A stretch of 64,000 nucleotides of DNA from Pseudomonas thermotolerans DSM 14292 (GCF_000364625.1 NZ_KB822606.1:96875-160874); one strand, 5' to 3'. Shown: positions 46,189 through 56,822, counted from the first letter of the stretch. Notes: a model not told the origin generated them from the letters alone. Program-made: numbers and translations.

Positions 46189-47346
46189 ATGAGCAGCACT
46201 GAAACCACTCCTGGCTTCAAGCCGAAGAAGTCCGTGGCCCTGAGCGGCACCGCCGCCGGCAACACCGCGCTGTGCACCGTCGGGCGCAGCGGCAACGACC
46301 TGCACTACCGCGGCTACGACATCCTCGACATCGCCAATACCTGCGAATTCGAGGAAATCGCCTACCTGCTGGTCCACGGCAAGCTGCCCAACGTCGCCGA
46401 GCTGGCCGGCTACAAGGCCAAGCTCAAGTCCCTGCGCGGCCTGCCGGCCGGAGTCAAGGCGGTGCTCGAGGAGTTGCCGCCCTCGGCACACCCGATGGAC
46501 GTGATGCGCACCGCGGTCTCCACCCTCGGCTGTCTGGCGCCGGAGAAGGACGACCACAACCATCCGGGCGCCCGCGACATCGCCGACAAGCTGATGGCTT
46601 CGCTGGGCTCTGCGCTGCTCTACTGGTACCACTACAGCCACAACGGCAAGCGCATCGACGTGGAGACCGACGACGATTCCATTGGCGGTCACTTCCTGCA
46701 CCTGCTGCACGGCGAGAAACCCCGTGACTCCTGGGTGCGCGCCATGCACACCTCGCTGATCCTCTACGCCGAGCACGAGTTCAACGCCTCCACCTTCACC
46801 TCGCGGGTGATTGCCGGCACCGGCTCGGACATGTACTCCTGCATCGCCGGCGCTATCGGCGCCCTGCGCGGGCCCAAGCATGGCGGTGCCAATGAAGTGG
46901 CCTTCGAGGTACAGAAGCGCTACGACAACCCGGACGAGGCGGAAGCCGACATCCGCGCTCGCGTCGAGCGCAAGGAAGTGATCATCGGCTTCGGTCACCC
47001 GGTCTACACCGTCTCAGATCCACGCAACAAGGTGATCAAGGAAGTCGCCCGGCAGCTCAGCCTGGAGCAGAACAACACCAAGATGTTCGACATCGCCGAG
47101 CGCCTGGAGACTGTGATGTGGGACATCAAGAAGATGTTCCCCAACCTCGACTGGTTCAGTGCCGTCAGCTACCACATGATGGGCGTGCCCACCGCCATGT
47201 TCACTCCGCTGTTCGTGATTGCCCGCACCGCCGGCTGGTCGGCCCACGTCATCGAGCAGCGCATGGACGGCAAGATCATTCGCCCGAGCGCCAACTACGT
47301 CGGTCCCGAGGACCTCGAGTTCGTGCCGCTCAAGGAGCGCAAATAA
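46189..47346 (+). CDS. prpC: 2-methylcitrate synthase
   Basis: PrpC condenses propionyl-CoA with oxaloacetate. The 385-aa protein is a short-type citrate synthase with [15 protein letters not shown] near the N-terminus. The active-site histidines lie in [11 protein letters not shown] and [10 protein letters not shown], and the catalytic Asp lies in the C-terminal domain. Its length and its position between prpB and acnD favour the methylcitrate enzyme over GltA. It begins 84 nt after prpB with GAGGAGA upstream. Confidence 0.95.
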   Translation: MSSTETTPGFKPKKSVALSGTAAGNTALCTVGRSGNDLHYRGYDILDIANTCEFEEIAYLLVHGKLPNVAELAGYKAKLKSLRGLPAGVKAVLEELPPSAHPMDVMRTAVSTLGCLAPEKDDHNHPGARDIADKLMASLGSALLYWYHYSHNGKRIDVETDDDSIGGHFLHLLHGEKPRDSWVRAMHTSLILYAEHEFNASTFTSRVIAGTGSDMYSCIAGAIGALRGPKHGGANEVAFEVQKRYDNPDEAEADIRARVERKEVIIGFGHPVYTVSDPRNKVIKEVARQLSLEQNNTKMFDIAERLETVMWDIKKMFPNLDWFSAVSYHMMGVPTAMFTPLFVIARTAGWSAHVIEQRMDGKIIRPSANYVGPEDLEFVPLKERK

Positions 47347-47347
47347 C

Positions 47348-49972
47348 ATGAACGACACCCTGAATAGCCAATACCGCAAGCGGCTGCCCGGCACCCAGCT
47401 GGATTACTTCGACGCCCGCGAGGCGGTGGATGCCATCAAGCCCGGCGCCTGGGCCGGCCTGCCGTACACCTCGCGGGTGCTGGCCGAGCAGCTGGTGCGC
47501 CGCTGTGAACCGCAGGAGCTGACCGCCGCCCTGGAGCAGCTGATCTACCGCAAGCGCGACCTGGACTTCCCCTGGTATCCGGCCCGGGTGGTCTGCCACG
47601 ACATCCTCGGCCAGACCGCGCTGGTCGACCTGGCCGGCCTGCGCGACGCCATCGCCGAGCAGGGCGGTGATCCGTCCAAGGTCAACCCGGTGGTACCGAC
47701 CCAGCTGATCGTCGACCACTCCCTGGCCGTCGAGGCGCCGGGCTACGATCCGGACGCCTTCGCCAAGAACCGCGCCATCGAGGAGCGGCGCAACGAGGAC
47801 CGCTTCCACTTCATCGAGTGGACCAAGACGGCCTTCAAGAACGTCGACGTGATCCCGGCCGGCAACGGCATCATGCACCAGATCAACCTGGAGAAGATGA
47901 GCCCGGTGATCCAGGTTCGCGACGGCGTCGCCTTCCCGGACACCTGCGTCGGCACCGACTCGCACACCCCCCACGTGGATGCCCTGGGGGTGATCGCCAT
48001 CGGCGTCGGTGGCCTGGAAGCGGAAACCGTGATGCTCGGCCATCCGTCGATGATGCGCCTGCCCGACATCGTTGGAGTCAAGCTCGCCGGCAAGCGCCAG
48101 CCCGGCATCACCGCCACCGACATCGTCCTGGCCCTGACCGAGTTCCTGCGCAAGGAGCGGGTGGTGGGTGCCTACGTCGAATTCTTCGGCGAGGGCGCGG
48201 ACAGCCTGTCGATCGGCGACCGCGCCACCATCTCCAACATGTGCCCGGAGTACGGCGCCACCGCGGCGATGTTCTACATCGACCAGCAGACCATCGATTA
48301 CCTGCGCCTGACCGGCCGCGAGCCCGAGCAGGTCGCGCTGGTCGAGCAGTACGCCAAGGTCCTTGGTCTGTGGAGCAGCGCGCTGGTCACCGCCGAATAC
48401 GAGCGGGTGCTGGAGTTCGACCTGTCCAGCGTGGTGCGCAACATGGCCGGCCCGTCCAACCCGCACCGCCGACTGCCGACCACGGCGCTGGCCGAGCGCG
48501 GCATCGCCGACGAGGCCAAGCTGGCCGCGGCCCGTGCCGAGGAGGCCCAAGGCCTGCTGCCGGATGGCGCGGTGATCATCGCCGCCATCACCAGTTGCAC
48601 CAACACCTCCAACCCGCGCAACGTGGTGGCTGCCGGCCTGCTGGCGAAGAAGGCCAACGCCCTGGGGCTGGTCCGCAAGCCCTGGGTGAAGACTTCCTTC
48701 GCGCCGGGCTCCAAGGTCGCCAAGCTGTACCTGGAAGAGGCCGGTCTGCTGCCGGAGCTGGAGAAGCTTGGCTTCGGCATCGTCGCCTATGCCTGCACCA
48801 CCTGTAACGGCATGTCCGGTGCCCTGGAGCCGAAGATCCAGCAGGAAATCATCGACCGCGACCTCTATGCGGTGGCCGTGCTGTCCGGCAACCGCAACTT
48901 CGACGGGCGCATCCACCCCTATGCCAAGCAGGCCTTCCTGGCCTCACCGCCGCTGGTGGTGGCCTATGCCATCGCTGGGACCATCCGCTTCGACATAGAG
49001 CAGGATGCCCTGGGCTACGACGCCAACGGCAAACCGATCACCCTGAAGGATCTGTGGCCCAGCGACGAAGAGATCGATGCCATCGTGGCGGCCCACGTCA
49101 AGCCGGAGCAGTTCAAGCAGGTCTACATCCCCATGTTCGACCTGGGTACCGTCAAGGAAGCCGAGAGCCCGCTGTACGACTGGCGCCCGATGTCCACCTA
49201 CATCCGCCGTCCGCCCTACTGGGAAGGCGCCCTGGCCGGCGAGCGGACCCTCAAGGGCATGCGGCCGCTGGCGATCCTCCCGGACAACATCACCACCGAC
49301 CACATCTCGCCGTCCAACGCCATCCTGCCCAACTCGGCGGCCGGCGAGTACCTGGCGAAGATGGGCCTGCCGGAGGAGGACTTCAACTCCTACGCCACCC
49401 ACCGCGGTGACCACCTGACCGCCCAGCGCGCCACCTTCGCCAACCCGAAGCTGTTCAACGAGATGGTGCGCAACGAGGACGGCAGCGTGCGTCAGGGCTC
49501 GCTGGCGCGGGTCGAGCCGGAAGGCCAGGTGATGCGCATGTGGGAAGCCATCGAGACCTACATGAACCGCAAGCAGAACCTGATCATCATCGCCGGTGCC
49601 GACTACGGTCAGGGCTCGAGCCGTGACTGGGCGGCCAAGGGCGTGCGCCTGGCCGGTGTCGAGGTGATAGTCGCCGAAGGTTTCGAACGTATCCACCGCA
49701 CCAACCTGGTGGGCATGGGCGTGCTGCCGGTGGAATTCAAGCCGGGCACCACCCGCCTGACCCTGGGGCTGGACGGCACCGAGACCTACGACATCGAGGG
49801 CGAGCTGGCGCCGCGTTGCGACCTGACCCTGGTGATCCACCGGCGCAACGGTGAAGTACAGCGGGTGCCGGTGACCTGTCGCCTGGACACCGCGGCGGAC
49901 GTCAGCGTGTACAAGGCCGGCGGCGTTCTGCAGCGCTTCGCCAAGGACTTCCTTAGCGGCGCAGTGGCCTGA
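47348..49972 (+). CDS. acnD: Fe-S-dependent 2-methylcitrate dehydratase AcnD
   Basis: AcnD dehydrates 2-methylcitrate and, with PrpF, replaces the cofactor-free PrpD. The 874-aa aconitase-family protein has cluster cysteines in AAITSCTNTSNP and AYACTTCNGMSG, the FPDTCVGTDSHTPHVDALGV block, and the C-terminal swivel domain with GADYGQGSSRDWAAKG. It starts 1 nt after the prpC stop. No prpD is present in the window. Confidence 0.95.
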   Translation: MNDTLNSQYRKRLPGTQLDYFDAREAVDAIKPGAWAGLPYTSRVLAEQLVRRCEPQELTAALEQLIYRKRDLDFPWYPARVVCHDILGQTALVDLAGLRDAIAEQGGDPSKVNPVVPTQLIVDHSLAVEAPGYDPDAFAKNRAIEERRNEDRFHFIEWTKTAFKNVDVIPAGNGIMHQINLEKMSPVIQVRDGVAFPDTCVGTDSHTPHVDALGVIAIGVGGLEAETVMLGHPSMMRLPDIVGVKLAGKRQPGITATDIVLALTEFLRKERVVGAYVEFFGEGADSLSIGDRATISNMCPEYGATAAMFYIDQQTIDYLRLTGREPEQVALVEQYAKVLGLWSSALVTAEYERVLEFDLSSVVRNMAGPSNPHRRLPTTALAERGIADEAKLAAARAEEAQGLLPDGAVIIAAITSCTNTSNPRNVVAAGLLAKKANALGLVRKPWVKTSFAPGSKVAKLYLEEAGLLPELEKLGFGIVAYACTTCNGMSGALEPKIQQEIIDRDLYAVAVLSGNRNFDGRIHPYAKQAFLASPPLVVAYAIAGTIRFDIEQDALGYDANGKPITLKDLWPSDEEIDAIVAAHVKPEQFKQVYIPMFDLGTVKEAESPLYDWRPMSTYIRRPPYWEGALAGERTLKGMRPLAILPDNITTDHISPSNAILPNSAAGEYLAKMGLPEEDFNSYATHRGDHLTAQRATFANPKLFNEMVRNEDGSVRQGSLARVEPEGQVMRMWEAIETYMNRKQNLIIIAGADYGQGSSRDWAAKGVRLAGVEVIVAEGFERIHRTNLVGMGVLPVEFKPGTTRLTLGLDGTETYDIEGELAPRCDLTLVIHRRNGEVQRVPVTCRLDTAADVSVYKAGGVLQRFAKDFLSGAVA

Positions 49973-49980
49973 CGGACAGC

Positions 49981-50086
49981 CCCCTCTCCCAGGTATGGGG
50001 GAGGGCTGGGGAGGGGACAATAAAGGGCGGCTCCGAGTCGTCCGTCAGTCCCTCTCCCTCAGCACCTCTCTCACCCGCGGGAGGGG
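49981..50086. repeat. Pair of inverted G/C-rich palindromic repeat units between acnD and prpF
   Basis: Unit 1 (49981-50017) reads CCCCTCTCCC, a short loop, GGGGAGGG and GGGGAGGGG. Unit 2 (about 50049-50086) reads CCCTCTCCC, CCTCTCTCACCC, a short loop and GGGAGGGG, which is unit 1 in the opposite orientation. It resembles the dispersed palindromic elements common in proteobacterial intergenic DNA. Confidence 0.65.
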
Positions 50087-50118
50087 CTCTCACCATCTTC
50101 ACCAGCCAGGACTCAAGC

Positions 50119-51306
50119 ATGGCCCAGCAACCCCAGATCAAGATTCCCGCCACCTACATGCGTGGCGGTACCAGCAAGGGTGTGTTCTTCCGACTGGAGG
50201 ACCTGCCGGAGCGCTGCCAGGTGCCCGGCGAGGCCCGCGATCGCCTGTTCATGCGAGTGATCGGCAGCCCCGACCCCTATGGCGCGCACATCGACGGCAT
50301 GGGCGGTGCCACCTCCAGCACCAGCAAGTGCGTGATCCTCTCCAGGAGCAGCCAGCCCGGCCACGACGTGGACTACCTCTACGGCCAGGTATCCATCGAC
50401 AAGCCGTTCGTCGACTGGAGCGGCAACTGCGGCAACCTGTCCACCGCTGCAGGTGCCTTCGCCATCCACGCTGGCCTGGTGGATCCGGCGCGCATCCCGC
50501 AGAACGGCGTCTGCGAAGTGCGTATCTGGCAAGCCAACATCCGCAAGACCATCATCGCCCGGGTACCGGTGAGCAACGGCCAGGTTCAGGAGACCGGCGA
50601 CTTCGAGCTGGACGGGGTGACTTTCCCGGCGGCGGAGATCGTTCTGGAGTTCCTCGATCCGTCCGACGACGGCGAGGAGGGCGGGTCCATGTTCCCCACC
50701 GGCAACCTGGTGGACGACCTGGAGGTGCCCGGCATCGGCACCCTCAAGGCCACCATGATCAGCGCCGGCATCCCCACGGTGTTCGTCAACGCCGAGGACA
50801 TCGGCTACCAGGGCACCGAGCTGCGCGAGGACATCAACGGTAATCCCGAGGCCCTGGCCCGCTTCGAGGCGATCCGCGTGGCCGGCGCCCTGCGCATGGG
50901 GCTGATCAAGTCCCCGGAAGAGGCCGCCACCCGCCAGCACACCCCGAAGATCGCCTTCGTCGCCCCACCCAAGGACTATCTGACTTCCAGCGGCAAGCAG
51001 GTGAAGGCCGGGGAGATCGACCTGCTGGTGCGTGCCCTGTCCATGGGCAAGCTGCACCACGCGATGATGGGCACCGCGGCGGTGGCCATCGGCACTGCTG
51101 CGGCCATCCCTGGTACCCTCGTCAATCTGGCGGCCGGTGGCGGTGAGCGCACCGCGGTGCGCTTCGGTCATCCCTCCGGGACCTTGCGGGTCGGTGCCGA
51201 GGCCAGGCAGGTGAACGGCGAGTGGACGGTGACCAAGGCGATCATGAGCCGCAGTGCGCGCATCCTCATGGAAGGCTGGGTGCGGGTGCCGGGCGACAGC
51301 TTCTGA
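50119..51306 (+). CDS. prpF: AcnD-accessory 2-methylaconitate isomerase PrpF
   Basis: PrpF isomerises trans- to cis-2-methylaconitate so that aconitase can finish the rearrangement. The 395-aa protein has the diaminopimelate-epimerase-like fold with YMRGGTSKGVFFR near the N-terminus, GNCGNLSTAAGAFAIHAG with the active-site Cys, and PSGTLRVGAEA near the C-terminus. It is the last prp gene here. The 146-bp gap from acnD holds a pair of palindromic repeats. Confidence 0.95.
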   Translation: MAQQPQIKIPATYMRGGTSKGVFFRLEDLPERCQVPGEARDRLFMRVIGSPDPYGAHIDGMGGATSSTSKCVILSRSSQPGHDVDYLYGQVSIDKPFVDWSGNCGNLSTAAGAFAIHAGLVDPARIPQNGVCEVRIWQANIRKTIIARVPVSNGQVQETGDFELDGVTFPAAEIVLEFLDPSDDGEEGGSMFPTGNLVDDLEVPGIGTLKATMISAGIPTVFVNAEDIGYQGTELREDINGNPEALARFEAIRVAGALRMGLIKSPEEAATRQHTPKIAFVAPPKDYLTSSGKQVKAGEIDLLVRALSMGKLHHAMMGTAAVAIGTAAAIPGTLVNLAAGGGERTAVRFGHPSGTLRVGAEARQVNGEWTVTKAIMSRSARILMEGWVRVPGDSF

Positions 51307-51326
51307 GCGCTTGGTAGACGAAAATG

Positions 51327-51356
51327 AGAAAAGGCTCGAAGTTTCGAGCCTTTTCT
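51327..51356. terminator. Bidirectional terminator between prpF and ppsR
   Basis: A perfect 14-bp stem AGAAAAGGCTCGAA / TTCGAGCCTTTTCT separates the convergent genes, with T-rich flanks on both strands. Confidence 0.9.
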
Positions 51357-51381
51357 CTTTGCTGTCAGGAAGTTGCAGCTA

Positions 51382-52200
51382 TTACTTGAGGCGTCGTTCG
51401 ACGCCTTTTTCCACGAGGATCTTCGCCGAGATTTCCTCCACGGAGAAATGCGTGGAATTGATGAAGTTGATGCCCTCGCGGCGGAACAGGTTCTCCACCT
51501 CGCGCACTTCGAACTCGCACTGGGCGAAGCTGGCGTAGCGGCTGTTGGGCTTGCGTTCGTGGCGGATCGCCGCCAGACGCTCGGGGTCGATGGTCAGGCC
51601 GAACAGCTTGTGCTTGTAGGGCTTGAGCGCGGCCGGCAGCTGCAGGCGCTCCATGTCGTCTTCGGTGAGCGGGTAATTGGCGGCACGGATGCCATACTGC
51701 ATGGCCATGTAAAGACAGGTGGGGGTCTTGCCGCAGCGCGATACACCGATGAGGATCAGGTCGGCTTTGTCGTAATAGTGGGTGCGGGCGCCGTCGTCGT
51801 TGTCGAGGGCGAAGTTCACCGCCTCGATACGCTCCATGTAGTTGGTGTTGCTGGCGATGGAGTGGGACTTGCCCACCGAGTAGGAGGAGCGGGAACTGAG
51901 TTCCTGTTCCAGGGGCGACAGGAAGGTCGAGAAGATGTCGATCATGAAGCCTTGGGACTGCGCCAGGATATCTCGGATTTCCTGGTTCACCACGGTGTCG
52001 AAGATGATCGGGCGGGCGCCGTCTTTCTCGGCAGCGGCATTGATTTGTTGTACCATTGCGCGCGCTTTTTCGACGCTGTCGATATACGGGCGCGTCAACT
52101 TGTTAAAGGAAATGTTCTCGAACTGCGCCAACAGACTCTGACCCAGGGTTTCGGCAGTGATGCCGGTGCCGTCTGAGATGAAGAAAGCGGTTCGTTTCAT
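51382..52200 (-). CDS. ppsR: PEP synthase regulatory kinase/pyrophosphorylase
   Basis: PpsR (DUF299) inactivates PEP synthase by ADP-dependent phosphorylation of a threonine and reactivates it by phosphate-dependent dephosphorylation. The 272-aa protein has the family start [20 protein letters not shown] and the P-loop [18 protein letters not shown]. It is divergent from its target ppsA across a 145-bp spacer, which supports the assignment over the paralogous PPDK regulator. Confidence 0.93.
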   Translation of the reverse strand: MKRTAFFISDGTGITAETLGQSLLAQFENISFNKLTRPYIDSVEKARAMVQQINAAAEKDGARPIIFDTVVNQEIRDILAQSQGFMIDIFSTFLSPLEQELSSRSSYSVGKSHSIASNTNYMERIEAVNFALDNDDGARTHYYDKADLILIGVSRCGKTPTCLYMAMQYGIRAANYPLTEDDMERLQLPAALKPYKHKLFGLTIDPERLAAIRHERKPNSRYASFAQCEFEVREVENLFRREGINFINSTHFSVEEISAKILVEKGVERRLK

Positions 52201-52345
52201 TTGCGCGTGGGCCTTAAGCTGGAAATGATTCTTGGCTAGAATAGGCCCCCCTTTCGCCGGGCCTGCACTGGCCGGCATTTTGACCTATTTGCCGGCAACA
52301 AAGCCACCGCGAGCGGCGTTCCGGACACAAAGTGGAGAGATCACC

Positions 52346-54718
52346 TTGGTTGAGTACGTAGTTTCCCTCGATAAGCTCGGCGTCCACGATGTTGAGCGTG
52401 TAGGGGGCAAGAACGCCTCCCTGGGCGAAATGATCAGCAACCTGGCGGGCGCCGGCGTGTCGGTTCCCGGTGGTTTCGCTACGACCGCCCAGGCCTATCG
52501 TGACTTCCTCGAGCAAAGTGGCCTGAACGACCGTATCCATGCCGCCCTGGACGTCCTGGACGTCGACGACGTCAACGCCCTGATGAAGGCCGGTGCGGAA
52601 ATCCGCCAGTGGGTGATGGATGCCGATCTGCCGCCTCAGCTGGACGCCGATATCCGCAGCGCCTATGCGCAGCTCTCCGGCGGCAACGACAACCTGGCGG
52701 TCGCCGTGCGCTCCTCGGCGACCGCAGAAGACCTGCCGGATGCCTCCTTCGCCGGCCAGCAGGAAACCTTCCTGAACATCCGCGGCGTGGAGAACGTGAT
52801 CCGCGCCGTCAAGGAGGTGTTCGCCTCCCTGTTCAACGACCGTGCCATCGCCTACCGGGTGCACCAGGGCTTCGACCACAAACTGGTCGCTCTGTCCGCT
52901 GGCGTGCAGCGCATGGTCCGTTCGGAAACCGGCACCGCCGGGGTGATGTTCACCCTGGACACCGAGTCCGGTTTCCGTGACGTGGTGTTCATCACCGGCG
53001 CCTACGGCCTCGGCGAGACCGTGGTGCAGGGCGCGGTGAACCCCGACGAGTTCTACGTGCACAAGCCGACCCTGGAAGCCGGTCGCCCGGCGATCCTGCG
53101 CCGCAATCTGGGCAGCAAGGCCATCAAGATGGTCTACGGCGACGAAGCCAAGGCCGGCAAGTCGGTCAAGGTGGTGGACGTTGACCCGGCCGAGCGCGCC
53201 CGCTTCGCCCTGAGCGATGCCGAGGTCACCGAGCTGGCCAAGCAGGCGATGATCATCGAGAAGCACTACGGCCGCCCGATGGACATCGAATGGGCGAAGG
53301 ACGGTGACGACGGCAAGCTGTACATCGTCCAGGCTCGTCCGGAAACCGTGAAGAGCCGCGGCAACGCCAACGTCATGGAGCGCTATCTGCTCAAGGAGAA
53401 GGGCACCGTGCTGGTGGAAGGCCGCGCCATCGGTCAGAAGATCGGCGCCGGCAAGGTCCGCGTGATCAACGACATCGCCGAGATGGACAAGGTCCAGGCC
53501 GGCGACATTCTGGTCTCCGACATGACCGACCCGGACTGGGAGCCGGTCATGAAGCGCGCCGCCGCCATCGTCACCAACCGCGGCGGACGTACCTGCCACG
53601 CGGCGATCATCGCCCGCGAGCTGGGCATCCCGGCAGTGGTCGGCTGCGGCAACGCCACCACCGTGCTGAAGGACGGCCAGGGCGTGACCGTGTCCTGTGC
53701 CGAGGGTGATACCGGCTACATCTTCGAGGGCGAGCTGGGCTTCGACGTGCGCCAGAACTCGGTGGATGCCATGCCCGAGCTACCGTTCAAGATCATGATG
53801 AACGTCGGCAACCCGGACCGTGCCTTCGACTTCGCCCAGTTGCCCAACGCCGGCGTGGGTCTGGCCCGTCTGGAATTCATCATCAACCGTATGATCGGCG
53901 TGCACCCCAAGGCACTGCTGAACTTCGCCAGCCTGCCGGCCGACATCAAGGACAGCGTGCAGAAGCGCATCGCTGGCTACCCGGATCCGGTGAGCTTCTA
54001 CGTCGAGAAGCTGGTAGAGGGCGTCAGCACCCTGGCCGCGGCCTTCTGGCCGAAGAAGGTCATCGTGCGCCTGTCGGACTTCAAGTCCAACGAGTACGCC
54101 AACCTGATCGGCGGCAAGCTCTATGAGCCGGAGGAAGAGAACCCGATGCTCGGCTTCCGCGGTGCCTCGCGCTACATCAGCGAGTCCTTCCGCGACTGCT
54201 TCGAGCTGGAATGCCGCGCCATGAAGAAGGTGCGCGACGAGATGGGCCTGACCAACGTCGAGCTGATGGTGCCCTTCGTGCGCACCCTCGGCGAGGCGTC
54301 CCAGGTGGTGGACCTGCTCGCCCAGTACGGTCTCAAGCGTGGCGAGAACGGCCTGCGTGTCATCATGATGTGCGAGCTGCCGTCCAATGCGCTGATGGCC
54401 GACGAGTTCCTCGAGTACTTCGACGGCTTCTCCATCGGCTCCAACGATATGACCCAGCTGACCCTGGGCCTGGACCGCGACTCCGGCATCATCGCCCACC
54501 TGTTCGACGAGCGTAACCCGGCGGTCAAGAAGCTGCTGTCCAGTGCCATCCAGGCCTGTCGCAAGGCCGGAAAGTACATCGGCATCTGCGGTCAGGGTCC
54601 GTCCGACCATCCGGACTTGGCCAAGTGGCTGATGGAGCAGGGCATCGAGAGCGTCTCCCTGAACCCGGACTCGGTGCTGGAAACCTGGTTCTTCCTGGCG
54701 GAGAGCCAGCAGGGCTGA
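52346..54718 (+). CDS. ppsA: Phosphoenolpyruvate synthase
   Basis: PpsA makes PEP from pyruvate and ATP for gluconeogenesis. The 790-aa protein has the N-terminal ATP-grasp domain ([30 protein letters not shown]), the phosphohistidine swivel with [14 protein letters not shown], and the C-terminal TIM barrel ([17 protein letters not shown]). The start is TTG at 52346 ([12 protein letters not shown]), preceded by GTGGAGAG, matching the family N-terminus. A TAGAAT at 52237-52242 may be its -10 element. PEP production next to the propionate operon makes metabolic sense because methylcitrate oxidation yields pyruvate. Confidence 0.96.
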   Translation: MVEYVVSLDKLGVHDVERVGGKNASLGEMISNLAGAGVSVPGGFATTAQAYRDFLEQSGLNDRIHAALDVLDVDDVNALMKAGAEIRQWVMDADLPPQLDADIRSAYAQLSGGNDNLAVAVRSSATAEDLPDASFAGQQETFLNIRGVENVIRAVKEVFASLFNDRAIAYRVHQGFDHKLVALSAGVQRMVRSETGTAGVMFTLDTESGFRDVVFITGAYGLGETVVQGAVNPDEFYVHKPTLEAGRPAILRRNLGSKAIKMVYGDEAKAGKSVKVVDVDPAERARFALSDAEVTELAKQAMIIEKHYGRPMDIEWAKDGDDGKLYIVQARPETVKSRGNANVMERYLLKEKGTVLVEGRAIGQKIGAGKVRVINDIAEMDKVQAGDILVSDMTDPDWEPVMKRAAAIVTNRGGRTCHAAIIARELGIPAVVGCGNATTVLKDGQGVTVSCAEGDTGYIFEGELGFDVRQNSVDAMPELPFKIMMNVGNPDRAFDFAQLPNAGVGLARLEFIINRMIGVHPKALLNFASLPADIKDSVQKRIAGYPDPVSFYVEKLVEGVSTLAAAFWPKKVIVRLSDFKSNEYANLIGGKLYEPEEENPMLGFRGASRYISESFRDCFELECRAMKKVRDEMGLTNVELMVPFVRTLGEASQVVDLLAQYGLKRGENGLRVIMMCELPSNALMADEFLEYFDGFSIGSNDMTQLTLGLDRDSGIIAHLFDERNPAVKKLLSSAIQACRKAGKYIGICGQGPSDHPDLAKWLMEQGIESVSLNPDSVLETWFFLAESQQG

Positions 54719-54737
54719 GCGCATCCCTGATGTGAAG

Positions 54738-54766
54738 AAGGGCGGGATTTTCATCCCGCCCTTTTT
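54738..54766 (+). terminator. Rho-independent terminator after ppsA
   Basis: AAGGGCGGGAT / ATCCCGCCCTT (11 bp) with a 4-nt loop and a T-run. Confidence 0.93.
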
Positions 54767-54844
54767 CGTGGTGTGCCGTCCGGCTGCCGTTTTCGAGCTA
54801 CTGCCGGCAGGATGCCGGCAGTTTCCACTGTGTACGGTCGTGGT

Positions 54845-55855
54845 ATGCAAAGTAGTAGCGAGCTGTTTCCCGTGACGCTGGCAAGCGCCGAGTTGCGGGG
54901 CGATCTCTGTGAGGATGTCTATCGACTGAAGCCGGGCAACAGTCCCGACTTCAGCGTCGAGCTGGCGGTCACCCGCCTGGGCGTGCATGGCCGCGACGAG
55001 CAGCGCGGCGTACCGGTGCTGCTCCTGCACGGCAGCTTCTCCAACCGGCGCTTCTGGTATTCGCCGCGCGGCCTGGGCCTCGGTCCTTTCCTGGCGCGTG
55101 CCGGCTTCGACGTGTGGATCCCGGAGATGCGTGGCCACGGCCTGTCTCCACGCAACCAGGAGTATCGGCGCAACCGGGTGGCCGACTACGCCCGCTACGA
55201 CCTGCCGGCCATCGCCGCTTTCGTCCGCGAGCAGACGGCTCAGGCACCGCACTGGATCGGCCACTCCCTGGGAGGCATCACCCTCGCCGCCGCGCTCGGC
55301 GGGCGTTACCTGGGCGCTGAGGATGTGGCCTCGGCGGCGCTGTTCGGCAGCCAGGTCAGCCGAACCTGCTGGCCGCTGAAGATTCCACCTGTGGAGTGGA
55401 GCGGGCAGCTGCTGCTGCGCTGTCTGGGGGAACTGTCTGGGACGCGGCTCAAGCGTGGTCCCGAGGACGAGCCTCTCGGGGTGGGGCTGGAGGTGCTGCG
55501 CTGGCACGGCCTGTTCGGCCGCTTCGGCGAGCGCGGCAACGACTGGTGGGCGGGGCTGGCCGGAGTGACGGTGCCGGTGCTGGCGGTGGCCGCCGAGGCG
55601 GACCGCGAGGATCCGCCCTGGGCCTGCCGCAAGCTGCTCGAGCAGTTCGGCTCGGAGTGCCGCCACTATTACTGCCTGGGCCGCCGACACGGTCATAGCG
55701 ACGACTACGGGCACATCGAGATGCTGGTCAGCAAGCCGGCCCAGGTCGAGGTCTGGCCGCTGGTCGAGCACTGGCTGCGCCACCAGGCGTTACCCGACCA
55801 GACTACCGTCGGCGCATCAGGCAATCGAGCGCAGGACGCCGCCATCCACCCGTAG
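54845..55855 (+). CDS. Alpha/beta-hydrolase, probable esterase/lipase
   Basis: A 336-aa alpha/beta-hydrolase. The oxyanion region is VLLLHGSFSNRRFW and the nucleophile elbow is GHSLGG (WIGHSLGGITLAAAL). The catalytic His is probably in RRHGHSDDYGHIEM near the C-terminus. The start at 54845 (MQSSSELFPVTLAS) is used. I recall a similar esterase after ppsA in P. aeruginosa (PA1771). Its 3' end overlaps the convergent SDR gene by 39 nt, so the last 13 residues are encoded on shared DNA and may differ from relatives. Confidence 0.82.
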   Translation: MQSSSELFPVTLASAELRGDLCEDVYRLKPGNSPDFSVELAVTRLGVHGRDEQRGVPVLLLHGSFSNRRFWYSPRGLGLGPFLARAGFDVWIPEMRGHGLSPRNQEYRRNRVADYARYDLPAIAAFVREQTAQAPHWIGHSLGGITLAAALGGRYLGAEDVASAALFGSQVSRTCWPLKIPPVEWSGQLLLRCLGELSGTRLKRGPEDEPLGVGLEVLRWHGLFGRFGERGNDWWAGLAGVTVPVLAVAAEADREDPPWACRKLLEQFGSECRHYYCLGRRHGHSDDYGHIEMLVSKPAQVEVWPLVEHWLRHQALPDQTTVGASGNRAQDAAIHP

Positions 55856-56611
55856 GGCCGCACCGGTAGTAGCGGAGGCCTGCTCGGAAGCCAGGTAGAC
55901 CGCCAGGCTGGCAACCTCGTCCACCGTTGCCAGGCGACGGATCAGCGAGGTGGGGCGGTGCTCGGCGATGAAGTCGCGCTCCATCTGCTCCACCGGCACC
56001 CCTTCCTTCTGCGCCAGCGAGGCGAGGAAGCCTCCGATGCCCTCCGAGCGGGTCGGCCCCGGGAGGATGGAGTTGACCGTCACTCCGGTGCCCGCCAGGG
56101 TCTCCGCCAGGCCCCGGGAGACGGCCAGCTGCGCGGTCTTGGTCATGCCGTAGTGGACCATCTCGGCGGGGATCTGCAGCGCCGACTCGCTGGAGATGAA
56201 GAGCACCCGGCCCCAGTTGCGCTGCCGCATGCCGCGCGCATAGTGGCGGGCCAGGCGCACGCCGCTCATCACGTTGACCTCGAAGAAGTGCAGCCAGTCC
56301 TCGTCGGGAATGTCGAAGAAGCCCTTGGGCTCGAAGATGCCCAGGTTGTTGACCAGGATGTCAGCCTCCGGAACCTGCCGGATGAAGTCGGCCGATCCGG
56401 CGGCGCTGCTGAGATCGGCGGCCACGCCGGTGACCCTGGCCTGCGGCACGCTGCTGCGTAACAGCTGCAGGGCCTCGTCGACCCGTGCCTGGGTACGCCC
56501 GTTGATCACCACTTCGGCCCCGGCCGCCGCCAGTCCCCGGGCGATAGCCAGACCGATGCCGGCAGTGGAGCCGCTGACGATGGCACGTCGGTGGGAAAGG
56601 TCGATGTTCAT
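55817..56611 (-). CDS. Short-chain dehydrogenase/reductase (SDR)
   Basis: A 264-aa classical SDR. The cofactor motif is SGSTAGIGLAIA, NNLG lies in ILVNNLGIFE, and the catalytic set is Ser (FISSESALQ) and Tyr-x3-Lys (HYGMTKTAQ). The C-terminal part resembles sugar/steroid-type oxidoreductases found as isolated accessory genes. The substrate is unknown. In the PAO1 order I remember, the esterase is followed directly by rraA; this gene appears inserted between them. Confidence 0.85.
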   Translation of the reverse strand: MNIDLSHRRAIVSGSTAGIGLAIARGLAAAGAEVVINGRTQARVDEALQLLRSSVPQARVTGVAADLSSAAGSADFIRQVPEADILVNNLGIFEPKGFFDIPDEDWLHFFEVNVMSGVRLARHYARGMRQRNWGRVLFISSESALQIPAEMVHYGMTKTAQLAVSRGLAETLAGTGVTVNSILPGPTRSEGIGGFLASLAQKEGVPVEQMERDFIAEHRPTSLIRRLATVDEVASLAVYLASEQASATTGAALRVDGGVLRSIA

Positions 56612-56822
56612 GGTGAGCCTCCTGGCAATGCATGGATGGATATGTTGATCGCTTCCGCTGGGGCGAGTTCAGGGCCCGGAGATGAGCGGCCGGGTGGTTT
56701 TGCCTCGTCTTTTGGAAGCATTCCGCTTAGCCGGGCATCCGGCTAAGATGCGACCCTGACGCGCGTTACGGTCATTTCGGCGTCGGTCACCGATCGCTTT
56801 TCCATCCTAAGGAGCTTTTCCC

